A stretch of DNA of 64,000 nucleotides from Sulfuricurvum sp. (GCA_024637295.1 JAGXFL010000003.1:1-64000); one strand, 5' to 3'. Positions 44,976 to 53,973 are shown, counted from the stretch's first letter. Numbers and translations: made by a program. Notes: generated by a model not told the origin, from the letters alone.

Positions 44976-45635
44976 ATGAGTTGTTCCATGAAAAAAGCCA
45001 CCAAACAAGAAATTGAAGCTATAAAGTCTCTCCTTGTGGCACGTTACGATGATGCCGTCACTGAGCTGACTTACAAGAATGTCTATGAGCTTGTTATTGC
45101 GGTAGCGCTCTCTGCTCAATGTACCGACAAACGTGTTAATTTAATCACTCCTGCCTTATTTGAGATGTATCCTACCCCTCACGCATTGGCACAAGCTGAC
45201 TTATCGGACATTAAGACACTGATCCAAAGCTGCTCTTTTTTTAATAATAAAGCCGTTAATCTCATCGAGATGGCAAAACGTGTCGTAGAAGTTTACAATG
45301 GAGAAATCCCTCTGGATGAAAAAGAACTCATAACACTCGCAGGAGTGGGGCAAAAAACGGCACATGTCGTCTTGATCGAATACACCGGAGCGAATTTGAT
45401 GGCCGTTGATACCCATGTCTTTCGTGTCAGCCATCGGCTAGGTTTAAGTGATGATCTCACCCCTGCAACGACAGAAGCGACTTTGGTCAAAAAGTTTAAA
45501 AACAATCTTCATCAGCTCCATCAGGGGATGGTACTTTTTGGACGCTATATCTGTACAGCACGAAATCCAAAATGCGATGATGGGTGCTTTTTAAAAGAGT
45601 ACTGTAAAACCAAGGAAAGTTTTAAACCCAGATAA
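44976..45635 (+). CDS. nth: Endonuclease III (DNA glycosylase/AP lyase)
   Basis: Base-excision repair enzyme removing oxidised pyrimidines. It has 219 residues. The helix-hairpin-helix LAGVGQKTAHVVL contains the catalytic Lys, and VDTHVFRV contains the catalytic Asp. The iron-sulfur motif is C-x6-C-x3-C-x5-C (CTARNPKCDDGCFLKEYC), one residue longer in the middle than the usual C-x6-C-x2-C-x5-C. The start may be ATG 44976 or 44988. A small lipoprotein gene follows by 13 bp. Confidence 0.94.
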   Translation: MSCSMKKATKQEIEAIKSLLVARYDDAVTELTYKNVYELVIAVALSAQCTDKRVNLITPALFEMYPTPHALAQADLSDIKTLIQSCSFFNNKAVNLIEMAKRVVEVYNGEIPLDEKELITLAGVGQKTAHVVLIEYTGANLMAVDTHVFRVSHRLGLSDDLTPATTEATLVKKFKNNLHQLHQGMVLFGRYICTARNPKCDDGCFLKEYCKTKESFKPR

Positions 45636-45648
45636 GGTAAAATCGTCC

Positions 45649-45864
45649 ATGATGAAACAATTACTACTCTTTTTAGCAGTGCTAGTGTTTACGGGTTGTG
45701 TCAATGAACGTGGGATTAGCTTGCGCTACTATAACGACTGTGAAGAATACTACGATATGCAAGGATACTATCATAAAAAATGCGATGAAAATATCGTTGA
45801 TTACAGTGATGTCAAGCAAGCGCTGACTCCGCCTGCCAAAGTTGCTGATCCAAAAGTATGGTGA
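45649..45864 (+). CDS. Small lipoprotein
   Basis: A 71-residue protein with a lipoprotein signal peptide: basic MMKQ, hydrophobic core, and a lipobox FTGC. The mature part (~54 residues) is rich in Tyr, Asp and Lys and contains two further Cys (NDCEEYYDMQ, KKCDEN), which could form a disulfide. It follows nth by 13 bp, and its 3' end is 5 bp from the convergent cmoA. Function unknown. Confidence 0.82.
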   Translation: MMKQLLLFLAVLVFTGCVNERGISLRYYNDCEEYYDMQGYYHKKCDENIVDYSDVKQALTPPAKVADPKVW

Positions 45865-45869
45865 TTTAA

Positions 45870-46586
45870 CTACTTAGAGGCAATAAAGGTTGCGAAGTTG
45901 GCCCATCGAAATAAAACGTCGCAGCTTGAAAAACCGCTTTTTTTAGCCATTTCGATATTCTCAATCATCGTATAAGGTATCAGTACGTTTTCAAGTGCCT
46001 CACGTTTCTGCATAATCTCATATTCGCTGTAACCTTGTTCTTTTTTAAAACTGTAATAACAGTCGATCAGCTGTTTGTTCAGCGTTGCATCCTCACTGAT
46101 CACTTTCTCACTGAAGATAAAGACACCACCCTCTTCCAAAGAATCATGGATTTTACGCAACAATGTTTCTCGTACCATGGGACGTATAAACTGCAATGTA
46201 TAGTTACAAACAATCACTTTGGTACGTCCAAAAGGATATTCTAAAATATCTCCCTCAACCAAAGAAATATTAGACCCATATGCTTCGATTTTTTTGTGTG
46301 CATGTTCAATCATAGCACTTGAGTTATCAATACCGATTAATTCAATTCCTTCGGTAGATTTCAAAGCACGTTCAATCTCCAAAAGCAAAGATGCCGTGGA
46401 GCATCCAAGATCAATAACACGTCCGCCATTGTACAGCGCATTGATCGAAAATTGTCGAGTCAGCTGCAATGATTCTTTATAAAAAGGGACCGAACGGTTG
46501 AGCATATCATCAAATACTGCTGCAACATCAGCATCAAATTCAAATTGTTTGGAAATTGGTTTGGTAAATACAGTATCAGTTTTCAT
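45870..46586 (-). CDS. cmoA: Carboxy-S-adenosyl-L-methionine synthase
   Basis: A 238-residue SAM-dependent enzyme that makes carboxy-SAM from SAM and prephenate, used by CmoB to modify uridine-34 of tRNAs. The SAM-binding motif I is [12 protein letters not shown], followed by [13 protein letters not shown] and [10 protein letters not shown]-type strands. Family stretches [20 protein letters not shown] and GGVFIFSEK are present. ATG at 46586 starts [11 protein letters not shown]; the frame extends to 46604 without a better start. No cmoB is in the window. Confidence 0.9.
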   Translation of the reverse strand: MKTDTVFTKPISKQFEFDADVAAVFDDMLNRSVPFYKESLQLTRQFSINALYNGGRVIDLGCSTASLLLEIERALKSTEGIELIGIDNSSAMIEHAHKKIEAYGSNISLVEGDILEYPFGRTKVIVCNYTLQFIRPMVRETLLRKIHDSLEEGGVFIFSEKVISEDATLNKQLIDCYYSFKKEQGYSEYEIMQKREALENVLIPYTMIENIEMAKKSGFSSCDVLFRWANFATFIASK

Positions 46587-46617
46587 AAGCAGCATTGTAG
46601 CCAAAAGAGTTGTTTTA

Positions 46618-46657
46618 AGAAAAGGTGGCGTGACGAAACACCATTTGCCCCTTTTCT
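46618..46657 (-). terminator. Probable terminator after pyk
   Basis: On the minus strand, AGAAAAGG-GGC pairs with GCC-(A)-CCTTTTCT, an 11-bp stem with one bulge and a long loop. It lies about 36 bases after the pyk stop and before cmoA. The U-rich right arm is followed by TAAAAC. A moderate rho-independent terminator candidate. Confidence 0.5.
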
Positions 46658-46692
46658 AAAACGTTAAATATCTAGCAAAATATGGTCCATAT

Positions 46693-48189
46693 TTAAAAAA
46701 GAGTAGGTACTGTTTCAACCGTTTTTTTCGTTTTTACGACGCTTGACTTACTTTCTCCAAAAAACTCAATTTCGTGCTCCCGCAATATACGGATTGTATT
46801 CGTCGTACCCTTCACTCCTACAGGATCCCCCGCAGTGAAAATATAGGTCTGTGTTTTATCGATTATTTTACGAGCTAATCCACGCGTTATGATGTCACGC
46901 ATCATATCTTCCAACTTTCCTTTTTTGGTCAAATAGGCAGGGACAACACCCCAAACCATAGTCAATATTCGGGCCACCCTTTCATCATGGGTAGCAGCAT
47001 AAATCGTCATCTCTGGGCGATAGCGTGCGAGCTTAATTGCAGACTGACCTGATGTAGTCATCGCAATAATTCCTATCGCGTGCAAAGCATCTCCCAAACG
47101 TACCGCAGACTCATGAACAGTATCCATAGGATCATGATGCTTAAACTCTAAAAATTTATCAAACGGGTAAATCTCTTCAATCGATTGAATCGTATTTACC
47201 ATTGTTTCGACAACCAAAACCGGGTTATGTCCAACAGCTGATTCCTCAGATAGCATCACTGCATCCGTTCCGTCCAAAACAGCATTAGCGACATCACTGA
47301 TTTCTGCACGCGTTGCCGTCTCTTTTTCTGTCATGGACAAAAGCATCTGTGTCGCCGTTATAACAGGCTTTGAAGCCTCATTTGCTTTACGTATCAACAT
47401 TTTTTGGATGGTCGGAACACGATGATACGGTACCTCAATACCAAGGTCTCCACGTGCCACCATCAGGCCATCCGAATATTCTAAAATCTCATCAATATTC
47501 TCCACTGCATCAAATTTTTCAATTTTTGCGAATAATTGAACTTCTCCATTAAGTGCGCGGATAATCTCTCGTGCTTCTATCATATCTGCTGCATTTTGAA
47601 CAAAAGAGATCGCCATGAAGTCAACGCTATTAGCAACACCCCATGCCATATCCAATCGATCTTTTGGGGTTAATACATCAATACCTAATCGTGTATTAGG
47701 AAAATTGACCCCTTTTTTTGATCCTAGCTTTCCTTGGTTCTCGATGCTGATACGTACATATTTTGCTTCGCATGCAATGACACTGGCACGGATGTTGCCA
47801 TCATACAGATAAATCGCATCTCCAACATTAAGCATTTTTAAAATCTCACCTTGATTTAAACACGTTTGAAAGTGATGTTCCCCTATTCTCTCCCCTTCAA
47901 TCTCTTCATAATATAAATCCAAAATATCCCTAGGATGTAAATCGAATTCCTCTTTTAAAATACCTATACGAATTTTTGGACCGCTTATATCTTGCAATAC
48001 ACCTACAATAAGACCTGTCTCACGCATTGCTTGACGGATGTTATTCAATACTCCAAGATGATATTCATGCGTTCCGTGTGAAAAATTGAGACGAAAAACA
48101 TTGACTCCGGCGCGAATCATTCCCGATAATATCTCTACGCTCTCTGACGCCGGTCCGACCGTTGCCAAAATTTTGGTTCGTTTTTGCAT
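46693..48189 (-). CDS. pyk: Pyruvate kinase
   Basis: Converts phosphoenolpyruvate and ADP to pyruvate and ATP. The 498-residue protein starts MQKRTKILATVGPAS with AGAGGAAATGGT in front; the frame runs on to 48237 through upstream sequence with no binding site. Signature stretches include RLNFSHGTHEYH, the active-site KIEKFDAVENI, MVARGDLGIEVP and TDAVMLSEESA. The C-terminal domain is complete. In an organism fixing carbon by the reductive TCA cycle it would be a control point against PEP synthase. A likely terminator follows. Confidence 0.96.
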   Translation of the reverse strand: MQKRTKILATVGPASESVEILSGMIRAGVNVFRLNFSHGTHEYHLGVLNNIRQAMRETGLIVGVLQDISGPKIRIGILKEEFDLHPRDILDLYYEEIEGERIGEHHFQTCLNQGEILKMLNVGDAIYLYDGNIRASVIACEAKYVRISIENQGKLGSKKGVNFPNTRLGIDVLTPKDRLDMAWGVANSVDFMAISFVQNAADMIEAREIIRALNGEVQLFAKIEKFDAVENIDEILEYSDGLMVARGDLGIEVPYHRVPTIQKMLIRKANEASKPVITATQMLLSMTEKETATRAEISDVANAVLDGTDAVMLSEESAVGHNPVLVVETMVNTIQSIEEIYPFDKFLEFKHHDPMDTVHESAVRLGDALHAIGIIAMTTSGQSAIKLARYRPEMTIYAATHDERVARILTMVWGVVPAYLTKKGKLEDMMRDIITRGLARKIIDKTQTYIFTAGDPVGVKGTTNTIRILREHEIEFFGESKSSVVKTKKTVETVPTLF

Positions 48190-48352
48190 ACCATTTCCTC
48201 TAGCTATATATACTATTATATTGATGCATAGTAACACACTTTAATTACAATTTTATTATTTTTGCCGATATTACAACGGGCATCTCAGTGATTATAGAGG
48301 TGAATTTAACTACAATAAATAACCTATACACTAATTGGAAACTACCTAATTT

Positions 48353-49015
48353 ATGCAAAAACGAGCCATTGAAACCGATATCGTTTTGATTGATATTATT
48401 GACTTTTCACGTCTTGAAATGTCTAAACAACTTGAACTCATTACCTTTCTTTCTCAAAGTTACAAAAAAATGATCCGAAAAATGTTGGAAAACTCAGACA
48501 TACCTCTAGAAAAAATGCTACAAGGCATCATCCCTACAGGGGATGGCTTTTATTGTATCTTGCACCCTGACCTTAAAGGTTTCGGCCCGCTTCTTGGTTT
48601 GTCATTTATCCATTTTTCCGATTTTATTTCAAAAGAATATCCCTATTTTAAGGGTATTAGAGTAGCGGTACATACTGGAAAAATACATCGTTTTGAAGAC
48701 ATATTAGGACAAAATAATTTTGTAGGAGACGGATTAAACGAGTGCGCACGTTACGTAGAGATTAAAAATATGGTTGCCAATACGGTTTTTATCTCTGAAT
48801 CTGCTTTTAACTCACTACAAACCTTTTTAAATAATCACAATGACTTTTCTGAACTATTAAAAAAATGTGAGTTTCGGCATAGTACTTTGCATACTTTTCA
48901 TGACAAACATGAGATCCAGCGCAATGGTTATTTGATCTGGATGCGCCAAGGTGGGATAATCCCTCCTCCCAAACAAGACTGGCTAAGCAAAAAAAGGAGA
49001 ACCCATGCGATTTAG
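48353..49015 (+). CDS. Class III nucleotidyl cyclase-like protein
   Basis: A 220-residue soluble protein resembling a lone class III adenylate/guanylate cyclase domain. The metal-binding Asp appears as Asp14 (VLIDIIDFSRLE, like FADIVGFT) and Asp64 (PTGDGFYCIL). RVAVHTG and VGDGLNECARYVE follow, with Asn119 and Arg123 as the transition-state pair. The substrate-selecting Lys is not evident, so activity is uncertain, and such domains can also be inactive binders. Its end overlaps the next gene's start by 11 bp, so the two are translated together. It is divergent from pyk across 163 bp. Confidence 0.75.
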   Translation: MQKRAIETDIVLIDIIDFSRLEMSKQLELITFLSQSYKKMIRKMLENSDIPLEKMLQGIIPTGDGFYCILHPDLKGFGPLLGLSFIHFSDFISKEYPYFKGIRVAVHTGKIHRFEDILGQNNFVGDGLNECARYVEIKNMVANTVFISESAFNSLQTFLNNHNDFSELLKKCEFRHSTLHTFHDKHEIQRNGYLIWMRQGGIIPPPKQDWLSKKRRTHAI

Positions 49016-49673
49016 TATTGATGAATACGCAAAAACATTTAAAATGTCCAAAGAGATGATACAAAACAAAATTCGAACCAAAAGACTCAATTACATTATT
49101 GAAGCGGGAGTAACCTATATCATTGTTCCCCGCAGTTCTCTAAATGAAGAAAAACATCGCGAGATCCAAGAATCCTCAAAACAAACAGTCACTGCTAATA
49201 CTGTGGCAACATCCTCTCCTAAAACAAGCGTTGGAATGGTTATTTCTCTTTATCAAAAGGAAAATCACCATCTCAAGCTAAAAGTCAAAGAACTTGAAGC
49301 CAAGATTGATCGACTGACAAACGATAAAGAGACGATGCTCATAGCAGAACGAAAACGTATAGAAGAGATCTATACCACCAAAGACGAACAGCTCAAAAGT
49401 ATTTTAGAAGTACTCAGTACTAAACTCATGCTCTCTAGCAATTCCAATACCGTACATGACGTTGATGTGACCCAACCTAGCACGATTACCATTGAACCAA
49501 AAGGGATTATTGAATTAAAACGCTATTTAAAATTCATCGGTATTGGAAGTGAGCAGCGAAAACTGATACGTCGCCGTTTTACCGAACGTTTTGGAAGTGA
49601 TGTCCGTATCATTCAACGTGAAGGGGAGTTTTACGTCGATTTATCCAAATACGACTATACCGATCTTCTCTAG
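49005..49673 (+). CDS. Putative DNA-binding coiled-coil protein coupled to the cyclase-like gene
   Basis: A 222-residue protein. Residues 1-45 look like a small excisionase/MerR-type helix-turn-helix (FSIDEYAKTFKMSKEMIQNKIRT, then a beta strand ending YIIVP). Residues ~80-130 form a charged coiled coil. The last ~60 (IELKRYLKFIGIGSEQRKLIRRR to the C terminus) form a conserved-looking basic domain. I do not recognise it with certainty; DUF3972-like proteins of Campylobacterota are a possible match. It overlaps the cyclase-like gene by 11 bp. A membrane or secretion signal is absent. Confidence 0.65.
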   Translation: MRFSIDEYAKTFKMSKEMIQNKIRTKRLNYIIEAGVTYIIVPRSSLNEEKHREIQESSKQTVTANTVATSSPKTSVGMVISLYQKENHHLKLKVKELEAKIDRLTNDKETMLIAERKRIEEIYTTKDEQLKSILEVLSTKLMLSSNSNTVHDVDVTQPSTITIEPKGIIELKRYLKFIGIGSEQRKLIRRRFTERFGSDVRIIQREGEFYVDLSKYDYTDLL

Positions 49674-49758
49674 GACGCTTATCTATATTTTATACGATTT
49701 AATGTATAAAATATCCGCTTTAATGTTTACTTTATAAACTTCCCATTACAATTGAGTA

Positions 49759-50004
49759 ATGGAAATCAATGATATTTTTAACCTTCTTCATAATGCCGTT
49801 GAGGCACAACACAATGGTAAAAAGATTTCCCAAAAAACAATGTCCGAAAAATTGGATATTTCGATGCGAACCTATCAAGATTGGAGATTAGGAAATGCAA
49901 AACCTCAAGCTGCCAAAGCAGTTTTGGAAATGCTCGCAATGCTCGAAGACGATGAGATCATCAGAGTTATCCGAAAAATCAATAAAATAGGAAAATTAGC
50001 ATGA
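49759..50004 (+). CDS. Small helix-turn-helix (XRE-like) protein
   Basis: An 81-residue protein with a Cro/XRE-type helix-turn-helix: KKISQKTMSEKLDISMRTYQDWRLGNAKPQ. The rest is helical (two short C-terminal helices). It is probably a transcriptional regulator of nearby genes. A 4-bp ATGA overlap joins it to the next small gene. The 85-bp gap upstream is AT-rich with two TTTAATGT repeats and TATAAA-like boxes. Confidence 0.75.
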   Translation: MEINDIFNLLHNAVEAQHNGKKISQKTMSEKLDISMRTYQDWRLGNAKPQAAKAVLEMLAMLEDDEIIRVIRKINKIGKLA

Positions 50005-50240
50005 GTATTTTAAGTGAGCAAGAACGCGATGGCTTAGAAGATGTTTTTTTATCCATCTCATCACAGCGATTTTCACCCCTGAAATGGTCATTGTCTCAAT
50101 ACTATTGCTATAGAGTACTTCACCTAAAAGAATCACTTCGTAACTTTTCAAATGACCTTTTGTTCCTAAAAAAGAATAAAAATAGTCTAAAATGGACAAT
50201 TTTTCAAAAGAATTACAAAAAAGCAGAAAAACACAGATAA
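50001..50240 (+). CDS. Small hypothetical protein coupled to the XRE-like gene
   Basis: A 79-residue basic protein beginning MSILSEQERDGLEDVFLSIS, with no recognisable domain, signal peptide or membrane helix. The ATGA overlap with the upstream helix-turn-helix gene suggests it is real and translated with it. The C terminus is Lys-rich (KNKNSLKWTIFQKNYKKAEKHR). It may be a partner or target of the regulator, but that is a guess from position. Confidence 0.55.
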   Translation: MSILSEQERDGLEDVFLSISSQRFSPLKWSLSQYYCYRVLHLKESLRNFSNDLLFLKKNKNSLKWTIFQKNYKKAEKHR

Positions 50241-50350
50241 ATTTAAGCTAAGAGATATTAAAGTATTCGCGTTTGAATTACTTTCCTCCGTGTTTCCCGT
50301 GAAGCAGGAGATTGAAGTGAATGTCATCTATCTAAACTTAAGGGTAATAA

Positions 50351-50635
50351 ATGAACAAAGCACAATTCGTAGAGTTGGTACAAAAAAACGGTGGTTACAA
50401 AACTAAAATTGAAGCAGAAACAGCTATCAAGGCTTTCACAGAAGCAGTAACAGAAGCACTTGTTTCTAAAGAAGAAGTTTCATTGGTAGGCTTTGGAAGT
50501 TTTGCAGCATCACTTCAAAAAGGTAAAAGTGGTACAGTACCAGGTACAACTAAAAAATATACGACTTCTGACAAAATGGTTCCTAAATTCAAGCCAGGCA
50601 AAAGTCTTAAAGACAGCGTTGCTGCAGCTAAGTAA
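50351..50635 (+). CDS. hup: DNA-binding protein HU
   Basis: A 94-residue histone-like protein with the HU/IHF pattern: MNKAQFVELVQ N-terminal helix, EVSLVGFGSFAASLQKGK beta-arm entry, and a C-terminal helix (FKPGKSLKDSVAAAK). It binds and bends DNA without strong sequence specificity. AAGGG precedes the ATG. It stands between the small regulator genes and the P-loop gene with its own intergenic region, and a hairpin follows the stop. Confidence 0.95.
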   Translation: MNKAQFVELVQKNGGYKTKIEAETAIKAFTEAVTEALVSKEEVSLVGFGSFAASLQKGKSGTVPGTTKKYTTSDKMVPKFKPGKSLKDSVAAAK

Positions 50636-50648
50636 TTTTTCCACACTG

Positions 50649-50671
50649 TTCCTAAGGTTCTTCCTTGGGAA
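50649..50671 (+). terminator. Probable hairpin terminator after hup
   Basis: TTCCTAAGG pairs with CCTTGGGAA (one G-U pair) around a 5-base loop, beginning 13 bases after the hup stop. The following sequence is pyrimidine-rich but not a pure U-run. Confidence 0.5.
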
Positions 50672-50712
50672 TGTTCAACTTCACTCTTCACTTTTCATTT
50701 AATCAAATAGGT

Positions 50713-50718
50713 TATAAT
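50713..50718 (+). promoter_or_regulatory. Putative -10 element of the P-loop protein gene
   Basis: TATAAT 28 bases before the TTG start at 50747. Its ribosome binding site is GAGGG at 50736-50740, six bases before the TTG. No good -35. Confidence 0.5.
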
Positions 50719-50746
50719 TACTCATTATTCAGTATGAGGGTTTATT

Positions 50747-52192
50747 TTGATTTTTGATTTTTTTTCCCGTTTTGGCTCATCAAAAACAGTATCTCAAGAG
50801 ATTCAAGATGACTCTATTACAACCTTTGATGATTTAATACTTCATGACCAAGCCGTATGTTTAACCGATGTTACACTTTTCCATCATGAAAACAATTGTA
50901 CTATTGACCTATTACTTTTTCTTCCCTATTATGGACTTTACTTAGGAGAAAAAATTCTTTGGAATGCACATGAACTTGCTAAAGGTAGCGTCAAACGTCA
51001 TGTACGCCAAAGCCATGCAGCATCTCTTATACAAATAGAATTCAAAGAAAAAATGATTTATCAAAAACTGCAAGACGTGCTCTCTTTTGATTCCACACCA
51101 CTGGAACGGATCTTTTGGATGAAAAATCTCACCGATGCCGAATTTGAGACCCTTCATCCCTCATTTCATCATTTATTGCCCAAAGAACGATTAATTTTTA
51201 AAAATGATACTGCAAGTGCTATTAAGCGCAAACTTCAGACACTATGTGAATATCAACCAGATCCATTCTCGCAACTAAAAGTCATCGGTTCACTTAAAGC
51301 CCATGCACTTTTACTACCGACTGTTACGGAAACGTTTGGTTCATTTCTATCATCACAACAAGAATCCTTCTTAGATATTCCCATAAAAAGTCGTTCTACA
51401 CTCCTCTTGTGTGCGCCTTACAGTAGTGGAAAAAGTACCGTATTAATTCGAAAAGTGATCGATTATATGCTCGCTAATACTCATCAATCCACCCTTATAA
51501 TGACACCAACACGATTAAGCGGTGAGTTGCTACGTAATGAGTTTATTTCCCTAATCGAATTTGCAGCAGTTAAATGTGACTTATCCCGCATCCATTTTTA
51601 TACCCCCTCACCAGAGAATCCATTTAACGAAATAGCCCGCATATTCCAAGAATGCAGTCTAATTGTTTGTGATGATGCCCATTTAATTTCTACCAAAAAT
51701 ATAGAGTGGATTCTAGAACATAAAGGTTCACGATCGCTTCTTCTTAGCAGTGTTACTAATCCACTTGACATCCAAGAACACACCTTGACTACCATTTATC
51801 GAAAACCCACTCTCAAGACCATCAATTTTTCCCATACTAAGGGAGCTCTTTTTACATTACTTACCGGTTTAAAAGAGCATTTAGAGACCATAAGCAGCAA
51901 TCTTATTATGATCATCTTGCCCAATCATAAAATGCTAATGCACTATAAACAAGCCATCGAGGAACATTTACAAGTACAATGCAGAGTTTTAAACGATACC
52001 TTCAGTCTGCAATACGATGATTTGGATGAAATCACCCTAACTACTCCTGAATATATTAGCGGCCTTAATGTGCCTCATAGCTATGTGATTAATATGGATA
52101 AGCATGATCCACTCTATTATCCTTTAGCATTAAGCCGTGCATCAGATACGGTCACTATAATCACCGAATCTAATTTAGAGGGACAAGTATGA
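50747..52192 (+). CDS. NERD-like / SF1-helicase-like P-loop protein
   Basis: A 481-residue protein. The N-terminal ~130 residues resemble a NERD (nuclease-related) domain: [18 protein letters not shown], although the usual E-x-K is disturbed. The C-terminal part has a Walker [10 protein letters not shown] near residue 225, a Walker B-like LIVCDDAH, and a final [12 protein letters not shown] like the last motif of UvrD-type helicases. Intermediate helicase motifs are weak, so an active helicase is uncertain. It starts at TTG with a good binding site. The end overlaps msrB by 4 bp (ATGA). A role in DNA repair or defence would be a guess. Confidence 0.65.
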   Translation: MIFDFFSRFGSSKTVSQEIQDDSITTFDDLILHDQAVCLTDVTLFHHENNCTIDLLLFLPYYGLYLGEKILWNAHELAKGSVKRHVRQSHAASLIQIEFKEKMIYQKLQDVLSFDSTPLERIFWMKNLTDAEFETLHPSFHHLLPKERLIFKNDTASAIKRKLQTLCEYQPDPFSQLKVIGSLKAHALLLPTVTETFGSFLSSQQESFLDIPIKSRSTLLLCAPYSSGKSTVLIRKVIDYMLANTHQSTLIMTPTRLSGELLRNEFISLIEFAAVKCDLSRIHFYTPSPENPFNEIARIFQECSLIVCDDAHLISTKNIEWILEHKGSRSLLLSSVTNPLDIQEHTLTTIYRKPTLKTINFSHTKGALFTLLTGLKEHLETISSNLIMIILPNHKMLMHYKQAIEEHLQVQCRVLNDTFSLQYDDLDEITLTTPEYISGLNVPHSYVINMDKHDPLYYPLALSRASDTVTIITESNLEGQV

Positions 52193-52584
52193 CAAAAATT
52201 ATCAAGTCCGACAGCCAATGGCAACAACAATTATCGCCAGAAGCTTATTATGTTGCACGTCAACATGGAACGGAACCGGCATTCAGCGGTGAATATGCCA
52301 ACTACAAAGCCGATGGAATTTATACGTGTATCTGTTGTGGTACACCACTGTTTGATTCTCGTGCCAAATTTGACTCTGGAACCGGATGGCCTAGCTACTA
52401 TAGTCCTGTAAGTCCTGAGACCATCACAGAGAAGCGTGATACAGCTCATGGTATGATTCGTGTTGAAGTGCTGTGTGCAGCATGTGACGCTCATCTGGGA
52501 CATGTTTTTCCGGATGGCCCAAAGCCGACCGGTCTACGCTACTGCATCAATTCTGTCTGTTTAGATTTCAAACCACGATCATAG
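52189..52584 (+). CDS. msrB: Peptide methionine-(R)-S-oxide reductase
   Basis: Reduces methionine-R-sulfoxide in proteins. It has 131 residues with the two zinc-binding CxxC motifs (CICCG, CAACD), [14 protein letters not shown] and the catalytic Cys in RYCINS. It is a single-domain MsrB without an MsrA fusion. It is cytoplasmic, as no signal peptide is present. It overlaps the P-loop gene by 4 bp and precedes the cyclophilin by 10 bp. Confidence 0.96.
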   Translation: MTKIIKSDSQWQQQLSPEAYYVARQHGTEPAFSGEYANYKADGIYTCICCGTPLFDSRAKFDSGTGWPSYYSPVSPETITEKRDTAHGMIRVEVLCAACDAHLGHVFPDGPKPTGLRYCINSVCLDFKPRS

Positions 52585-52594
52585 GAGTTATTTA

Positions 52595-53113
52595 ATGCGT
52601 ATACTACTTTCTTTAGTCCTTGCCTCAAGCTTTCTCTTAGCTGCCCATCCGAAGGTTTCGCTACAAACTACCCAAGGTGAAGTCATTCTAGAACTGTATG
52701 AGGACGTAGCACCTCTTGCCGTTGAGAACTTCACAACATTGACAAAAAATGGCTATTACAATGGTCTCACTTTTCACCGTATCATTAAAAACTTTATGAT
52801 TCAAGGTGGCGATCCAACCGGTACAGGTGCGGGTGGAGAATCGATCTGGAAAAAACCGTTTAAAGATGAGTTCAAATCAGGAGTAGTATTTGATAAAGCC
52901 GGTATTCTTGCCATGGCAAATGCCGGTCCAAGAACCAACGGAAGCCAGTTTTTTATTACTACGGCACCCACACCATGGCTTAACGGCTATCATACGATCT
53001 TTGGGAAAGTTGTTGGAGGGATGGATGTTATCGGTAGACTCAATAATGTTCAAACCAGTAGCGATAAACCGATTCAAGCTCAAAAGATACTCAAAGCTAC
53101 CGTTCTACCGTAA
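52595..53113 (+). CDS. Exported cyclophilin-type peptidyl-prolyl isomerase
   Basis: A 172-residue cyclophilin with a signal peptide (1-~17, ending AAHP), so periplasmic. The catalytic core has FHRIIKNFMIQGGDPTGTG, GILAMANAGPRTNGSQFFITTAPTPWLNG and HTIFGKVVGGMDVI. It catalyses proline isomerisation during protein folding. It follows msrB by 10 bp. A strong bidirectional hairpin lies just after the stop, shared with motB. Confidence 0.95.
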   Translation: MRILLSLVLASSFLLAAHPKVSLQTTQGEVILELYEDVAPLAVENFTTLTKNGYYNGLTFHRIIKNFMIQGGDPTGTGAGGESIWKKPFKDEFKSGVVFDKAGILAMANAGPRTNGSQFFITTAPTPWLNGYHTIFGKVVGGMDVIGRLNNVQTSSDKPIQAQKILKATVLP

Positions 53114-53117
53114 AAGT

Positions 53118-53143
53118 AACTTCCTCATTTTTGAGGAAGTTTT
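53118..53143. terminator. Bidirectional terminator shared by the cyclophilin and motB
   Basis: A perfect 10-bp stem AACTTCCTCA / TGAGGAAGTT with a TTTT loop. On the plus strand it is followed by TTTT; on the minus strand the left arm is followed by AC-rich DNA after AAGTTACTTTTAC, so termination is stronger for the cyclophilin side. The motB stop codon and last codons lie inside the stem. Confidence 0.75.
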
Positions 53144-53973
53144 GCCAATGAATCCAAAACACTTTTTTGCTTTTGTTGATCCAGTTTTTTATCATTGGAA
53201 ACAAACATGTAAAACTCAACGCGTCTATTTTTAGCACGATTGGTCTCACTTGTATTTGCCGCTAACGGTTTTCCTGCTCCAAATCCTGCACTTGAGAGTC
53301 GTTCAGCCGCTACACCGTTTTGAATGAGTTCACGCACGACCGTTGCTGCTCTAGCACTTGATAGATCAAGATTGTCACGATACTGTGTCCCTTTTGGGAG
53401 AATCTGATTGTCTGTATAACCTCGTACCGATATATCAACCGTTGGAGGCAGTGTATTGATAATGTCTGCTACTCTCTTAATGAAAAGATGCATCTCTTGA
53501 TCATCAATATTTGCATTTGATCCTCGAAATGGAATTGTTGCCGGAAGTTTTAGCAATACCCCATCCATCGTTTGATCCAATGCACCTTCTCCGACAGAAA
53601 CATTTTGTCCCTCTTCATCTTCGTTCTCAGTACTGCTTGCTACTGTTGTCCCCTCACCTGAAGTAGGTGTAGTCTCCAATATAGCCCCACCGCTAGTGAC
53701 CGGCATTTTTCCGCTGCTTGATTTTTCAGACTTTTCCGTTGATTCCGGATTCATCGGCAAGACCGGACTGATCTCCTCAGGTGCAGGTGCATAATCGTAT
53801 ATTCTGACAAACTCTTCTTTGAGTGCGCGTACTTTTTCTTTATTAACCGACGCAAGGGCATAAAGGGCAATAAACAGTGCCAACAAAAGACTGAAAAAGT
53901 CAGCGGTCGGAACTGCCCATTTCTCTCCTGCAGGACATTCAGGACATTTTTTACACTTATGTTTTTTAGCCAT
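53125..53973 (-). CDS. motB: Flagellar motor stator protein MotB
   Basis: A 282-residue stator subunit anchoring the motor to peptidoglycan. A single TM (~25-45) starts with the proton-binding Asp25 (PTADFFSLLLALFIALYALA). A linker rich in Ser, Glu and Thr follows. The C-terminal OmpA/MotB domain (~150-270) has VRGYTDNQILPKG, LSSARAATVVREL and NRAKNRRVEF. The cytoplasmic tail has three closely spaced Cys (CKKCPEC, 7-13), unusual for MotB. Its final codons lie inside a terminator stem. It follows motA by 11 bp. Confidence 0.95.
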   Translation of the reverse strand: MAKKHKCKKCPECPAGEKWAVPTADFFSLLLALFIALYALASVNKEKVRALKEEFVRIYDYAPAPEEISPVLPMNPESTEKSEKSSSGKMPVTSGGAILETTPTSGEGTTVASSTENEDEEGQNVSVGEGALDQTMDGVLLKLPATIPFRGSNANIDDQEMHLFIKRVADIINTLPPTVDISVRGYTDNQILPKGTQYRDNLDLSSARAATVVRELIQNGVAAERLSSAGFGAGKPLAANTSETNRAKNRRVEFYMFVSNDKKLDQQKQKSVLDSLAKLPQK

